A stretch of 64,000 nucleotides of DNA from an uncultured Roseovarius sp. (GCA_947503145.1 CANNCP010000004.1:214321-278320); one strand, 5' to 3'. Counted from the stretch's first letter, positions 20,854 through 37,913 are shown. Numbers and translations: made by a program. Notes: generated from the letters alone by a model not told the origin.

Positions 20854-20874
20854 ATCCCGAAGTAGCTCCGGGAT
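20854..20874. repeat. ATCCCGG-type palindrome in the rpsL-rpsG spacer
   Basis: ATCCCG, nine bases, CGGGAT; resembles the dispersed ATCCCGG palindromes common in alphaproteobacterial genomes. Confidence 0.55.
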
Positions 20875-20887
20875 GACGCCAAAGGGG

Positions 20888-21259
20888 TCACTTGGGACGC
20901 TTGGCACCGTACTTCGAACGGCGCTGCTTGCGGTCCTTGACACCCTGGGTATCCAGAACACCGCGCAGGATGTGGTAACGCACACCCGGAAGGTCCTTGA
21001 CACGGCCGCCGCGGATCAGCACGACGCTGTGCTCTTGCAGGTTGTGGCTCTCGCCGGGGATATAGCTGATCACCTCAAAACCATTGGTCAGGCGCACTTT
21101 GGCAACCTTCCGCATGGCCGAGTTCGGCTTCTTCGGTGTCGTTGTGTAGACGCGCGTGCATACGCCGCGCTTCTGCGGGCAGCCCTGAAGGTGCTGCGAC
21201 TTCTGCGTTCTTGCTTTCGGCTGCCGCGGCTTGCGGATCAGCTGTTGGATCGTTGGCAT
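20888..21259 (-). CDS. rpsL: 30S ribosomal protein S12
   Basis: The 123-residue S12 has [20 protein letters not shown] and [12 protein letters not shown]. The lysines in these segments, at the sites where streptomycin-resistance changes usually arise, are the sensitive-type residues. S12 controls decoding accuracy at the A site. It is the first gene of the str operon, about 230 bases downstream of a strong promoter. Confidence 0.98.
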   Translation of the reverse strand: MPTIQQLIRKPRQPKARTQKSQHLQGCPQKRGVCTRVYTTTPKKPNSAMRKVAKVRLTNGFEVISYIPGESHNLQEHSVVLIRGGRVKDLPGVRYHILRGVLDTQGVKDRKQRRSKYGAKRPK

Positions 21260-21608
21260 TCCGGTCTATCCCCGTCTCTCAACACATGTCTGCATGGGGC
21301 GTCCCATGCGGGTTAATCTCGTCTCAAACACGTCACGCATCCGCAAAAGCGCAATGACCGCAATCGTTCCCATTCCGAGGTGAACGACGCGGCTGGTTCC
21401 CAGAGGATCGAGGCGTAACAAGGTGCCTGGATCTTGACCACTTCAGTTTTGATATCGGCGTTCGGGGCAGAACCCTGAGGCCGGATGGGGGGCGTATAGG
21501 CGCTTGCTTAGGCGTTGTCAACAGCCCCGCCAGCCTCACTGCACCTTGTCTCGACACCAGGCGGCTGGCATGGTGAAGACGGGCAAGGCATACGGGAAAT
21601 CGAGTGAA
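21260..21608. other. Intergenic region between rpsL and the first rhamnosyltransferase gene
   Basis: This 349-base divergent spacer holds the str promoter (21493-21521) and a leader of about 225 bases before rpsL. The rhamnosyltransferase promoter must also be here but was not identified. No other gene is supported. Confidence 0.5.
21493..21521 (-). promoter_or_regulatory. Sigma-70-type promoter of the rpsL (str) operon
   Basis: On the minus strand a perfect TTGACA (21516-21521) is separated by 17 bases from TATACG (21493-21498). This is the best promoter match noticed in the window and fits the strongly expressed str operon; transcription would start near 21486. Confidence 0.75.
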
Positions 21609-22445
21609 ATGGACAGCCGCAAGATGCAGGTGATCGGGCTTTGCCGGTTCTCCTATCCCGCGCTTGGCGGCTTCCAGGTCGAGCATGAATCACCTGCGGC
21701 GCGCGCGGCCTTTCTTTATGATCCGGTACGGATGGAAGAGCGCTTTGCTACCTTCGAGACACTTACCCTGCCGCCCCTGCGCGCCCAGACCGATTCTGAT
21801 TTCACCCTGCTCATCGTCGTGGGCACCGCCATGCCCGAGGCATTGCTGGCCCGTCTGCTTGATCTGGTAGAGGACATGCCGCAGGCGGTGGTCGTTGCGC
21901 GCACGCCGGGCCGTCACCGGCAGGTCATGCGCGAGGTGATCAACGCCGCGCGCACCGAGACCGGGTTGCCCAGCCTGCAATTCCGCATGGACGACGATGA
22001 CGCAGTTGCCTGCAACTTTGTCGAGCGGCTCCGCGAGGCGGCGGCGGACCTCGCGCCGCTGATCACGAAACATCGCTATGTGGGCATCGACTTTAACCAA
22101 GGGTTCATTGCACGCATCACCCCCGAAGGGATTCGCGCCAAACCCACGACCGAGACGCTCTGGACCTCCGCGCTCGGGATGGCAGTGGCGCCGGGTGCTT
22201 CGCGCGGGATCATGAATTTCAGCCACGCCAAGCTGAGCCGCGTCATGCCCGTCGTCGCCCTGCCCGGCGAGGACATGTTCATCCGCGGTCATAACGAGTT
22301 CAACGATTCACGCCAGAAGGACGGGATCAGGCCGGTAGGCCTGCCGCCTCTGGACGCGGCAGGCGAGGCGCAGTTTCGCGATCTGTTCAACATCGACGCG
22401 GACCATGTGCGCCGCGTCATGGCCCCCGGAACAAGGAACACCTGA
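21609..22445 (+). CDS. Putative rhamnosyltransferase family protein (first of tandem pair)
   Basis: The product of about 278 residues matches the putative rhamnosyl transferase family (PF11316-like) in the conserved start MQVIGLCRFSYPALGGF, in PLRAQTDSDFTLLIVVGTAM and in the acidic LQFRMDDDDAV, which is likely to bind metal and nucleotide sugar. The start is uncertain: ATG 21609 adds MDSRK, while ATG 21624 aligns with the paralogue downstream. It ends one base before that paralogue, and the two share the same overall layout. They probably modify a cell-surface glycan. Neither a signal peptide nor a membrane segment is seen. Confidence 0.75.
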   Translation: MDSRKMQVIGLCRFSYPALGGFQVEHESPAARAAFLYDPVRMEERFATFETLTLPPLRAQTDSDFTLLIVVGTAMPEALLARLLDLVEDMPQAVVVARTPGRHRQVMREVINAARTETGLPSLQFRMDDDDAVACNFVERLREAAADLAPLITKHRYVGIDFNQGFIARITPEGIRAKPTTETLWTSALGMAVAPGASRGIMNFSHAKLSRVMPVVALPGEDMFIRGHNEFNDSRQKDGIRPVGLPPLDAAGEAQFRDLFNIDADHVRRVMAPGTRNT

Positions 22446-22446
22446 A

Positions 22447-23271
22447 ATGCGAGTCATCGGCATCTGCCGCTTTTCCTACCCCGCGCTTGGCGGGTTCAAG
22501 CGGATGCACGATACCGTCGAGGCCCGCGAGGCCTATCTCTATGCAGCTGAGCGGATGGAACTGCGCTTTGCGCATTTCGAAGCGCTCGCCCTGCCATCGA
22601 TTCGCGCCCAGACCGATCCCGATTTCACCTTTCTCATCGTGATCGGCGAACGCATGCCGGAGCCGTACCTGTCGCGCCTGCACGATCTGTGTGCATCTGT
22701 CCCGCAGATCCGGATCGTGCCGCGCCCACCGCAGAAACACCGGCTGGCGCTGCAACTGGCCATCCAGGAAGAACTGGGCGCCAATGACGAGGACACGCTC
22801 CAGTTCCGGCTCGATGACGACGATGCGATGGGCGTCGATTTCGTCGCCCAGTGCCGCAGCGTCGCCCGGCGCAGCGGTCGCTTGCGCCGCCGCGAGCCGC
22901 GAATGGTGATCGAGTTCAACAGCGGCTATTCGGCACGGCTGTCAGCGAACGGGATCAGCGCCGAGCCGGTCATCACATCTTTCTGGGCCTGCGGCCTCGG
23001 CGTGACCTTTCCGGCGGGCGATACACGCACCGTGATGAATTATGGCCACCACAAGCTGCACCATGCCATGCCTGCGGTGATCCACCCGCGCCCCCCGATG
23101 TATATCCGCGCCAAGCATGAAGACAACGACAGCGCTGCGAAATTCAGGACCGGTCCGCTAAAGCCGCTCGACGACGCCATGCGTCAGCTCTTTCGCGACC
23201 GCTTCAACGTCGATGAAGCAGAGATCTGCCGGATTTTCGCAGACCAAGCCGCGCTTCGCGGTAAAGGGTGA
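22447..23271 (+). CDS. Putative rhamnosyltransferase family protein (second of tandem pair)
   Basis: The 274-residue paralogue starts MRVIGICRFSYPALGGFKRM with AAGGA upstream of ATG 22447. It shows SIRAQTDPDFTFLIVIGERM and LQFRLDDDDAMGVDFVAQCR, parallel to its neighbour, so the pair arose by tandem duplication. It begins one base after its partner's stop, so they are co-translated. Its last 68 bases overlap the 3' end of the convergent transporter gene. The sugar donor and acceptor are unknown. Confidence 0.75.
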   Translation: MRVIGICRFSYPALGGFKRMHDTVEAREAYLYAAERMELRFAHFEALALPSIRAQTDPDFTFLIVIGERMPEPYLSRLHDLCASVPQIRIVPRPPQKHRLALQLAIQEELGANDEDTLQFRLDDDDAMGVDFVAQCRSVARRSGRLRRREPRMVIEFNSGYSARLSANGISAEPVITSFWACGLGVTFPAGDTRTVMNYGHHKLHHAMPAVIHPRPPMYIRAKHEDNDSAAKFRTGPLKPLDDAMRQLFRDRFNVDEAEICRIFADQAALRGKG

Positions 23272-24106
23272 ATATCCCGCTCGCCACCACGATCCCTGCC
23301 CCGAGCAGGGTCAATGGCACCGGCCATTCACCAAAGACGAACCAGCCCAGCACCAGCGCCCAGAGCAACGAGGTGTAGCGGAACGGTGCGATAAAGCTGA
23401 TCTCGCCCACCCGCATCGTCATGATGGAAAAGATGTAGCCAGCGATCACGAACACCCCCGCCGCCACGATCAGCCCGCCCTCGCGCCCGGTCATCGGCAC
23501 CCATTCCTGTCCCAGGCTCGCCAACCCAAAGACAGACATTACCGTCACCGACGTCACCACCGTGACCAGCATCGAAGGCACCTCGCGGCTCAGCCGCCGG
23601 GTGCTCAGGTCGCGTACCGTCACACAGGCCACCGCAGCCAGCCCATAAAGGGCATAGACGTTGAATCCCTCTGGTCCGGGCCGCACGATCAGCATCACGC
23701 CGAAGAACCCTACCGAAATCGCCGTCAGCCGCCGCCAGCCCAGCGGTTCCCTGAACACCAGCGCCGCCACCAGAGCCAGGCTGAGCGGCAGCGCCTGCAA
23801 AATCGCGGTCACGTTAGCCAATGGCATGTGAAACAGCGCGGTGAGAAAGCAATAAGTCGCCATCACCTCGGCGGTGGTCCGGATCGCCATCACCCCCCAG
23901 TCACGCCGTGGCACCTTGCGACCAAAGGCCCCCATCCGCCAGGCGATCATCACCACCGCTACCGTCGTCAGGACGCCGCGCAGAAACAACAGCTGAAAAA
24001 GCGGTACATCGCCCGCCAGAACCTTCATCAATGCATCGTTGATCGTGAACCCCGCCATGGAGCCCACCATCAGCAATGCGCCGGTCATGTTGTCAGAGCG
24101 TTTCAT
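23204..24106 (-). CDS. DMT-superfamily (EamA) transporter
   Basis: From ATG 24106 (MKRSDNMTGALLMVGSMAGF) the product is 300 residues with about ten hydrophobic segments in two EamA repeats (about 5-135 and 150-285), typical of drug/metabolite exporters of the inner membrane. The frame is open upstream to 24292, but that extension is not hydrophobic or family-like. It ends with a basic tail (RLGLRKSGRSLLHRR) whose coding region overlaps the opposite-strand rhamnosyltransferase gene by 68 bases. The substrate is unknown. Confidence 0.85.
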   Translation of the reverse strand: MKRSDNMTGALLMVGSMAGFTINDALMKVLAGDVPLFQLLFLRGVLTTVAVVMIAWRMGAFGRKVPRRDWGVMAIRTTAEVMATYCFLTALFHMPLANVTAILQALPLSLALVAALVFREPLGWRRLTAISVGFFGVMLIVRPGPEGFNVYALYGLAAVACVTVRDLSTRRLSREVPSMLVTVVTSVTVMSVFGLASLGQEWVPMTGREGGLIVAAGVFVIAGYIFSIMTMRVGEISFIAPFRYTSLLWALVLGWFVFGEWPVPLTLLGAGIVVASGIFTLYREARLGLRKSGRSLLHRR

Positions 24107-24354
24107 GCGGAGCATTAGACATGGAGGTAACGAGGGAGCAAGGTGAAAGAGATGCAGACAGGGTAGTGTCCAGAGTCTTTCGCACTTTCGATCATGCGAC
24201 GACGGCCTCTCGTCCGAAGACAGGTGTGAAAAGAACGCCGGGGCATCCGCGAACCCCTGAATTCGCTCCGACATCCCCAGATGTGGAAACACACCCGGTC
24301 ACACGCACGGGCCAGAAAACGCTCATCTGGCCGGCCGGATGCCAATAGCAGAAA

Positions 24355-24374
24355 GGCCCCGCCAAAGCGGGGCC
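24355..24374 (-). terminator. Terminator after rpoC
   Basis: GGCCCCGC pairs with GCGGGGCC across a four-base loop; on the minus strand TTTCTG follows. It lies 28 bases beyond the rpoC stop and ends the rpoBC transcript. Confidence 0.75.
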
Positions 24375-24401
24375 ATTCAAAGTCTCGTTATACGTCGTTG
24401 C

Positions 24402-28637
<4,236 letters not shown>

Positions 28638-28673
28638 CTTGTGACCTTTCAGTTAAGGCAATGCGTTGGGGGC

Positions 28674-28705
28674 GGACCCAGATTTTTCGCGAAAAACCTG
28701 GGTCC
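28674..28705 (-). other. Large hairpin in the rpoB-rpoC spacer
   Basis: GGACCCAG pairs with CTGGGTCC, and inside them TTTTTCG faces CGAAAAA with a single mismatch between, a near-complete 32-base palindrome. It has no terminator-like T-run beyond it and lies about 40 bases before rpoC; an RNase III or stability site is likely. Confidence 0.65.
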
Positions 28706-28706
28706 T

Positions 28707-28726
28707 AGAAAATTCGTAGAATTTTC

Positions 28727-28727
<1 letters not shown>
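28707..28727 (-). other. AT-rich hairpin at the rpoB stop
   Basis: AGAAAATTC, three bases, GAATTTTCT: a perfect nine-base stem touching the rpoB stop codon and directly adjacent to the GGACCCAG hairpin. Confidence 0.6.
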
Positions 28728-32863
<4,136 letters not shown>

Positions 32864-33041
32864 GTGTCTGGTCACCTTTCATTTCTCACCGGTCATGCGG
32901 GCTGTCGGGCTCCAGCTGCGTGACCATTTGAGACGGCGCGTAAGGGTCCATTCATGGCTGTCGTCCCAATGACAGCCTCCCGACCCAAAACCTCGCCTGA
33001 GAAAAACCCCGCATCGCACAGGGCCTCTCTGAGACAGGTTT

Positions 33042-33071
33042 GGCTGGAGACGGGGTAACCCGCCTCCAGCC
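33042..33071 (-). other. Hairpin in the rplL-rpoB spacer (attenuator candidate)
   Basis: GGCTGGAG pairs with CTCCAGCC, with an inner CGGG/CCCG stem around a four-base loop. Downstream on the minus strand GCGGGGTTTTT (33001-33012 area) can alternatively pair with the CCCCG inside this hairpin, which is the kind of switch expected of an attenuator. Confidence 0.5.
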
Positions 33072-33089
33072 TCGCTTTCGTTCGCGCGC

Positions 33090-33111
33090 CCGGAATTCAT
33101 GCAAATTCCGG
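33090..33111 (-). other. Hairpin in the rplL-rpoB spacer
   Basis: CCGGAATT pairs with AATTCCGG around a six-base loop. It is the middle of three consecutive hairpins between rplL and rpoB. Confidence 0.55.
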
Positions 33112-33112
33112 T

Positions 33113-33136
33113 CTGTTTCCTGCAAGCAGGAAACAG
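33113..33136 (-). other. Hairpin in the rplL-rpoB spacer
   Basis: CTGTTTCCTGC pairs with GCAGGAAACAG (11 bases, two-base loop), 17 bases after the rplL stop; a good candidate for a processing or 3'-protection site. Confidence 0.6.
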
Positions 33137-33152
33137 CAGCGGCGCGCTCCGA

Positions 33153-33530
33153 TTACTTGAGCTCGACTTCGGCGCCAACTGCTTCCAGCTTGCCTTTCAG
33201 CTCGTCGGCTTCTTCCTTCGAGACTTGCTCCTTGACGGCTTTGCCGCCGGCCTCGACCAGGTCCTTGGCTTCTTTCAGGCCCAGACCGGTGATTGCACGA
33301 ACCTCTTTGATGACGTTGATCTTCGACGCGCCGGCCGATTTCAGGATAACGTCAAATTCGGTTTGCTCTTCAGCCGCGTCCGCGCCTGCGTCAGCAGGGC
33401 CGGCCATCATCACAGCGCCGCCAGCGGCGGGCTCGATGTCGTACTCATCTTTCAGGATGGTTTTCAGTTCTTGTGCTTCGAGAAGCGTCAGACCAACGAT
33501 CTCTTCTGCCAGTTTTTTCAGATCAGCCAT
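33153..33530 (-). CDS. rplL: 50S ribosomal protein L7/L12
   Basis: The 125-residue protein has the N-terminal dimerisation helix ([20 protein letters not shown]), an acidic hinge ([12 protein letters not shown]) and C-terminal factor-binding domain ([20 protein letters not shown]). Dimers on L10 recruit EF-Tu and EF-G. It follows rplJ after 73 bases and precedes a hairpin-rich spacer before rpoB. Confidence 0.98.
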   Translation of the reverse strand: MADLKKLAEEIVGLTLLEAQELKTILKDEYDIEPAAGGAVMMAGPADAGADAAEEQTEFDVILKSAGASKINVIKEVRAITGLGLKEAKDLVEAGGKAVKEQVSKEEADELKGKLEAVGAEVELK

Positions 33531-33603
33531 TTTCTCATGCTTTCCGTATTAGATGTGTTCCAACGCCCGGGTTTCAATGCCGGTACGGGTACGTTCCAGT
33601 TGC

Positions 33604-34122
33604 TTATGCCGCTTCGGCCTTCTCTTCGATGGTCGAAAGGATGCTCGCGATATTAGAAGCAGGTGCGCCAATGGCCCCGGCAATGTTCGAAGCAGGTGCG
33701 CCAATGCAGCTAACGATCTGAGCGATAAGCTCGTCACGCGAAGGCATTTTCGACACAACTTCGACACCGGCCCGGTCCAGAGCGTTCTCACCCATCGCCC
33801 CGCCAAGGATCTCGTATTTCTTGTTATCCTTGGCGAAACCCTCGGACACCTTGGCAGCTGCCACGGGGTCTTCGGAATAGGTCAGAACGGTCATACCCGT
33901 GAGGTAGTCAGCAATGCTTGCGCATGGCTTGCCCTCAAGGGCGATCTTGGCGAGCTTGTTCTTGGCGACGCGAACAGATGCATCGGCATCGCGCGCACGC
34001 GCACGAAGATCCTGCATCTCTGCAACTGTCAGTCCCGCGTAGTGGGCGACCACTACAACGCCAGAGCTTTCGAAGATCTGGCCGAGTTCCTCGACCACTT
34101 TCTCTTTCTGGGCTCTATCCAC
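33604..34122 (-). CDS. rplJ: 50S ribosomal protein L10
   Basis: Translation most likely starts at GTG 34122, with GGAG seven bases upstream, giving 172 residues from (M)[16 protein letters not shown]. An upstream ATG at 34215 would add 31 residues with no family match. The stalk-base domain is followed by a C-terminal L7/L12-binding helix that contains a direct repeat of [10 protein letters not shown]10 carries L7/L12 and, in many bacteria, represses its own mRNA; the 285-base leader upstream is consistent with that. Confidence 0.95.
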   Translation of the reverse strand: MDRAQKEKVVEELGQIFESSGVVVVAHYAGLTVAEMQDLRARARDADASVRVAKNKLAKIALEGKPCASIADYLTGMTVLTYSEDPVAAAKVSEGFAKDNKKYEILGGAMGENALDRAGVEVVSKMPSRDELIAQIVSCIGAPASNIAGAIGAPASNIASILSTIEEKAEAA

Positions 34123-34407
34123 AGTTTCACTCCAATTCTGGGGGTCTCCCCCCGGCTCAGTTAAGGGTGCGGCTTGCCGCGCCCAATCGGGTCCAATTTC
34201 AGGGTCCCGAGCCAAGAGATCGCCCGAAGGCAGGTGCCTTCACATGGAAATCTTATCTCGTTCCCCATCTCGGGAAGGATTTATTCAGGGTAGATACCCC
34301 GAACCCTCCGTCTCGGACAGGACAGGACCGGTCTTCTGGCCCTGCCATCGACGGGAGGACACGCCCCCCGAAGAATTCTCAGATGGCGGGGTCAGCCCAC
34401 CACGCAC
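34123..34407 (-). promoter_or_regulatory. Leader/spacer between rplA and rplJ (probable L10 leader)
   Basis: This 285-base stretch contains no supported gene and several GC-rich segments that can fold (for example AGGGCCAGAAGACCGGTCC). Position and length match the L10-binding leader that controls rplJL in many bacteria; I did not verify the conserved fold. Confidence 0.5.
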
Positions 34408-35103
34408 TCAGCTCAGTTCGTCAGCCACGTTGATGCTGACCGACGGCCCCATTGTCGACGTGAGGCAGATACGCTTCATGTAGGAGCCTTTGGCGCCCGC
34501 AGGCTTGGCCTTGGCCACCGCGCTGATGAAGGCGCGTACGTTTTCAACCAACTGCGCTTCGCCAAACGACGCCTTGCCGACGCCCGCATGCACCACACCG
34601 GCCTTCTCGGCCTTGAACTGCACCTGGCCGCCCTTGGCATCCTCGACAGCCTGCTTGACGTCCATGGTCACGGTGCCAACCTTGGGGTTGGGCATCAGGT
34701 TGCGCGGGCCCAGAACCTTGCCCAGGCGTCCGACGATCGGCATCATGTCAGGCGTGGCGATGCAGCGATCAAACTCGATCTTGCCGCCCTGGACGATTTC
34801 CATCAGGTCCTCGGCACCGACGATGTCCGCACCAGCGGACTCGGCTTCTTCGGCCTTGGCGCCGCGGGCAAAAACCGCCACGCGCACGGTCTTGCCGGTG
34901 CCGTTCGGCAGGCCGACAACGCCGCGTACCATCTGGTCCGCGTGGCGCGGGTCGACGCCGAGATTCAGCGCGATCTCGATGGTTTCATCGAACTTGGCAG
35001 TAGCGCCGGCCTTGACCAGGGCTACGGCCTCCTCGACACTCACATCATGCTTGCCGACAAAGGCTTCGCGGGCGGCGCGGGTGCGTTTTCCGATTTTTAC
35101 CAT
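34408..35103 (-). CDS. rplA: 50S ribosomal protein L1
   Basis: The 231-residue L1 shows [60 protein letters not shown] and the [17 protein letters not shown] end. L1 forms the mobile stalk that moves E-site tRNA and in many bacteria represses the rplKA mRNA. It begins one base after the rplK stop. Confidence 0.98.
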   Translation of the reverse strand: MVKIGKRTRAAREAFVGKHDVSVEEAVALVKAGATAKFDETIEIALNLGVDPRHADQMVRGVVGLPNGTGKTVRVAVFARGAKAEEAESAGADIVGAEDLMEIVQGGKIEFDRCIATPDMMPIVGRLGKVLGPRNLMPNPKVGTVTMDVKQAVEDAKGGQVQFKAEKAGVVHAGVGKASFGEAQLVENVRAFISAVAKAKPAGAKGSYMKRICLTSTMGPSVSINVADELS

Positions 35104-35104
35104 C

Positions 35105-35530
35105 TTACTTTACCTCGATGCCCATGGAGCGCGCGGAGCCGACGATGATCTTCATCGCGGATTCGACGTCGTTCGCGTTCAGGTCTTTCCATTTGGCTTC
35201 CGCGATCTCACGGACCTGCTTGACGGAAACGGTGCCCGCAGTGTCGCGGCCCGCTGCCTTGGAACCGGATTTCAGCTTGGCGGCTTTCAAGATGTAATAG
35301 GACGCGGGCGGCGTCTTGATTTCCATCTCGAAGGACTTGTCCTGATAATAGGTGATCACGGTCGGGCACGGGGCGCCCGGCTCCAGATCCTGCGTTTTGG
35401 CGTTGAACGCCTTGCAGAACTCCATGATGTTGATGCCGCGCTGACCCAGGGCGGGTCCGACTGGCGGGCTGGGGTTGGCTTGCCCGGCTTTCACCTGCAG
35501 CTTCATCTTGCCAGCGAGCTTCTTGGCCAT
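35105..35530 (-). CDS. rplK: 50S ribosomal protein L11
   Basis: From ATG 35530 ([27 protein letters not shown] four bases upstream) the product is 141 residues, the normal length. [20 protein letters not shown] and ARSMGIEV are diagnostic. L11 builds the GTPase-associated centre and the thiostrepton site and is needed to activate RelA. It is 170 bases after nusG, with a hairpin (35675-35693) near the nusG stop. Confidence 0.98.
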   Translation of the reverse strand: MAKKLAGKMKLQVKAGQANPSPPVGPALGQRGINIMEFCKAFNAKTQDLEPGAPCPTVITYYQDKSFEMEIKTPPASYYILKAAKLKSGSKAAGRDTAGTVSVKQVREIAEAKWKDLNANDVESAMKIIVGSARSMGIEVK

Positions 35531-35674
35531 GAGGCCTCTCCTTTTCATTCAACGGTATCAGGGCGCGCCCCTCTACCTTACGGTTGCCGTGGTCCGGTTC
35601 GGGTGCCGCGACCCCCTCGCCTCCCACATCGGATGCTCCTTCGCCCCTTGCGGGCCGTTCTCGCATATGTCGTG

Positions 35675-35693
35675 GGGCGGGTATTACCCGCCC
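35675..35693 (-). other. Hairpin in the nusG-rplK spacer
   Basis: GGGCGGGT, three bases, ACCCGCCC, ending eight bases after the nusG stop on the minus strand. No T-run follows; it may mark a processing site between nusG and rplK. Confidence 0.5.
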
Positions 35694-35700
35694 ACCCGCA

Positions 35701-36234
35701 TCACCCCTGCTTGGTGACTTGGGTAAATTCCAGCTCGACCGGGGTTTGCCGACCGAAAATTGATACAGACACCTTCAGGCGCTGGTTGTCCTCGTCCACT
35801 TCCTCGACCATGCCGTCGAAATCCTCGAACGGTCCGTCGTTGACCTTGACCTTCTCGCCAATCTCGAAATGGATCAATGTGCGCGGGCTTTCCTCGCCTT
35901 CCTGAACCCGGTTCAGGATCGCGTTCACTTCGGCGTCGCGCATCGGCATCGGGCGCCCCTGCGGACCAAGGAACCCGGTCACCCGGTTGATCGAGTTGAT
36001 CAGATGGTAACCCTGATCGGACATCTCCATGCGCACCAGCACGTAACCCGGCATGAACCGCCGCTCGGCGGTCACCTTCTTACCCCGACGCACTTCGATC
36101 ACTTCTTCAGTGGGTACCAGAACTTCTTCGATTTCATCCTCGAGGCTGGATTCGATCGTCGCTGTTCTGATCTGCTCGGCAATCTTCTTCTCGAAGTTCG
36201 AGAGAACGCTAACCGAGTACCAACGTTTTGCCAT
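35701..36234 (-). CDS. nusG: Transcription termination/antitermination protein NusG
   Basis: From ATG 36234 (MAKRWYSVSVLSNFEKKIAE) the protein is 177 residues: NGN domain (RRFMPGYVLVRMEM, NSINRVTGFLG) and C-terminal KOW domain (IGEKVKVNDGPFEDFDGMVE). The longer open frame upstream is not conserved. NusG binds the beta' clamp helices and links polymerase to Rho or, with S10, to the ribosome. It lies after secE with a 190-base gap. Confidence 0.97.
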   Translation of the reverse strand: MAKRWYSVSVLSNFEKKIAEQIRTATIESSLEDEIEEVLVPTEEVIEVRRGKKVTAERRFMPGYVLVRMEMSDQGYHLINSINRVTGFLGPQGRPMPMRDAEVNAILNRVQEGEESPRTLIHFEIGEKVKVNDGPFEDFDGMVEEVDEDNQRLKVSVSIFGRQTPVELEFTQVTKQG

Positions 36235-36426
36235 GCCGACCCAATTCCTCGTGCCATCCGGGCCAAGTGCCCGGCATTGCTGTATTTCTTCGCGCGCTTT
36301 ACGCGCGGCTCGAAACAAAAAATCGGCGCGCAACCCGAATCGCCGCGCGCCATGTTCCGTAGATGAGCGCCCCACTACCGCGCATCCCCCATGATTTCAA
36401 GGGGCTGCGGGCATAATAGGCAGGTC

Positions 36427-36624
36427 TTAGCCAAACATTCCCAGCGCAAACTGAAGCCCGCTGCGGATACCGAGATCCACCAGCGCGAAAAAGACGGCCG
36501 TCAGCGCCGCCATGATGAACACCATCACCGTGGTCAGCAACACCTCGCGGCGGGTCGGCCAGACGACCTTTGCCACCTCGGCGCGGACCTGCTGGATGAA
36601 CTGAAGCGGATTGGTTCGTGCCAT
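36427..36624 (-). CDS. secE: Preprotein translocase subunit SecE
   Basis: The 65-residue SecE has the conserved amphipathic segment (FIQQVRAEVAKVVWPTRREV) and a single membrane helix (about 32-55). It clamps SecY in the translocon. The position directly before nusG is the classic one. Confidence 0.96.
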   Translation of the reverse strand: MARTNPLQFIQQVRAEVAKVVWPTRREVLLTTVMVFIMAALTAVFFALVDLGIRSGLQFALGMFG

Positions 36625-36645
36625 GCGCTGTTGTCTCTCGCTACC

Positions 36646-36670
36646 TTCGGAACGGTGCGGACCGTCCGAA
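36646..36670 (-). other. Hairpin upstream of secE
   Basis: TTCGG-A-ACGGT pairs with ACCGT-CCGAA around GCGG: ten base pairs with one bulged A, 22 bases upstream of the secE start. It may form part of the secE leader. Confidence 0.45.
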
Positions 36671-36779
36671 TGAACCGGCCCGTCCGCGCGACATACGCGG
36701 GCATCGGGGTGAATTCAAGAGCCGATCCTGACGGGTCGGCTCCGGCGGGGATTCCCCCAGAGGTTCGCGCGCGTCAGAG

Positions 36780-37535
36780 TCAGCCGTGATGGGACTGCCC
36801 CGCCAGCCTGTCGAACGGGTCCGGCGCGTCATCCTTGTCGTCGTCGATCAGCGCCTCGCGGCTGAAATCCGGCATATAGAGCCCTTCGGTCCAGCGCCCC
36901 GGCAACCGGTCGAACAACGAATCGAGCCGTACTGCCAGACGGTCCGCCCCGGCGCGCAGACGCTCGGCACGACGCGGCGCGCGCCCTTCAAGCCACCGGT
37001 AGAACCACAGCACGCCCGCCGCGATCCGTTCCATCCCGACAAAGATAAAGACGATGAGCCCAAGCCAGATCGCGCCAATGATCAGTGTCGGAATGATCCA
37101 CGGCCAAGTATAGAAGACGACAAGCGCCGACAGCCCGATCAGGACCCGCCCCAGCCAGCCCTGGCGCAGCCCACGGGGGCCACGCCGCCTGCGCGTACCT
37201 GTTTCGCTGTCAGTTTCTTCAGGTGCTGCGATGGTTTCGAATGCTGCATGGCTGCGTCCATATGGTGCAGTGGTGCCCTGAGGCCCGGCAGCGGTGTCGG
37301 TGTCGGCACAAGCCATCGACGATGGCGCGCCGCACGCGACCGCTTGCGTCACAGCTTCGAGCGCGGTTGCGGAATCCTCCGCGTCTTGCTCAATCAGCGT
37401 CTGGGCGATCATGTCTGAAATTTCCGCATCGGTCAGGTCCGGAAGCGGGGATTCGATCAGCGGGTCCAGTCTGAGACCAGGCCGCAATTTGCGCGTATCG
37501 ACGCGCAATGTCTCATAATTGTCTGTCGGTGACAT
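36780..37535 (-). CDS. Conserved two-TM membrane protein of unknown function
   Basis: From ATG 37535 (MSPTDNYETLRVDTRKLRPG) the protein has 251 residues. An N-terminal acidic soluble part (about 1-120) is followed by an Arg-rich segment (TGTRRRRGPRGLRQG), two adjacent membrane helices (about 132-180, VLIGLSALVVFYTWPWIIPT onward) and a charged C-terminal part ending DKDDAPDPFDRLAGQ. No enzyme motif is seen. It lies between tRNA-Trp and secE on the same strand. The frame is open further upstream to 37796 but that part is not protein-like. I do not recognise the function. Confidence 0.65.
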   Translation of the reverse strand: MSPTDNYETLRVDTRKLRPGLRLDPLIESPLPDLTDAEISDMIAQTLIEQDAEDSATALEAVTQAVACGAPSSMACADTDTAAGPQGTTAPYGRSHAAFETIAAPEETDSETGTRRRRGPRGLRQGWLGRVLIGLSALVVFYTWPWIIPTLIIGAIWLGLIVFIFVGMERIAAGVLWFYRWLEGRAPRRAERLRAGADRLAVRLDSLFDRLPGRWTEGLYMPDFSREALIDDDKDDAPDPFDRLAGQSHHG

Positions 37536-37824
37536 GGCAGCACCAAATCCTGTTTTGCGCCCCCACGCAAACCCGGCAAGGCCCATGGGTCCGTCGCCGA
37601 ATGCAGTGCTTCTAGGGCGCGATTGGGGCGAAATTGTGGCAAACAGGGAGAATTCGGGGCAAATCCGAATTAAATCTGGCCGGATCATGGCAAATGTGGC
37701 GGATCCCGGCAGGCGCGGAACCGGCTGGGATGTTTTCGGCCAGGTAAAGCATGGGCGTTCCGACCAGCCGGGGCGATCACGACCAAATGAGGTCACGGAG
37801 TAATCGTCGCACCGGGCGGGCCGA

Positions 37825-37900
37825 TGGCAGGGGCACCAGGGTTCGAACCCGGGACCTACGGTTTTGGAGACCGTCGCTCTACCAACTGAGCTATACCCCT
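37825..37900 (-). tRNA. tRNA-Trp (anticodon CCA)
   Basis: The 76-base minus-strand cloverleaf starts AGGGGTA and ends TGCCCCT-GCCA, with CCA encoded. The D arm GCTCAGTTGGTAGAGC, anticodon stem ACGGT/ACCGT around CTCCAAA (anticodon CCA at 37865-37867) and T arm GGTTCGAACC are all present. Position between tuf and secE-nusG matches the classical tufB neighbourhood. Confidence 0.97.
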
Positions 37901-37913
37901 TTATGCGACCCGG

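Noticed and set aside
33604..34215. A longer L10 starting at ATG 34215
   Set aside because: The extra 31 residues are not conserved, whereas GTG 34122 has a good ribosome-binding site and gives the family length of 172.
35701..36375. A longer NusG starting at 36375
   Set aside because: The canonical MAKRWYSV start at 36234 gives the standard 177 residues; the extension is basic and unlike the family.
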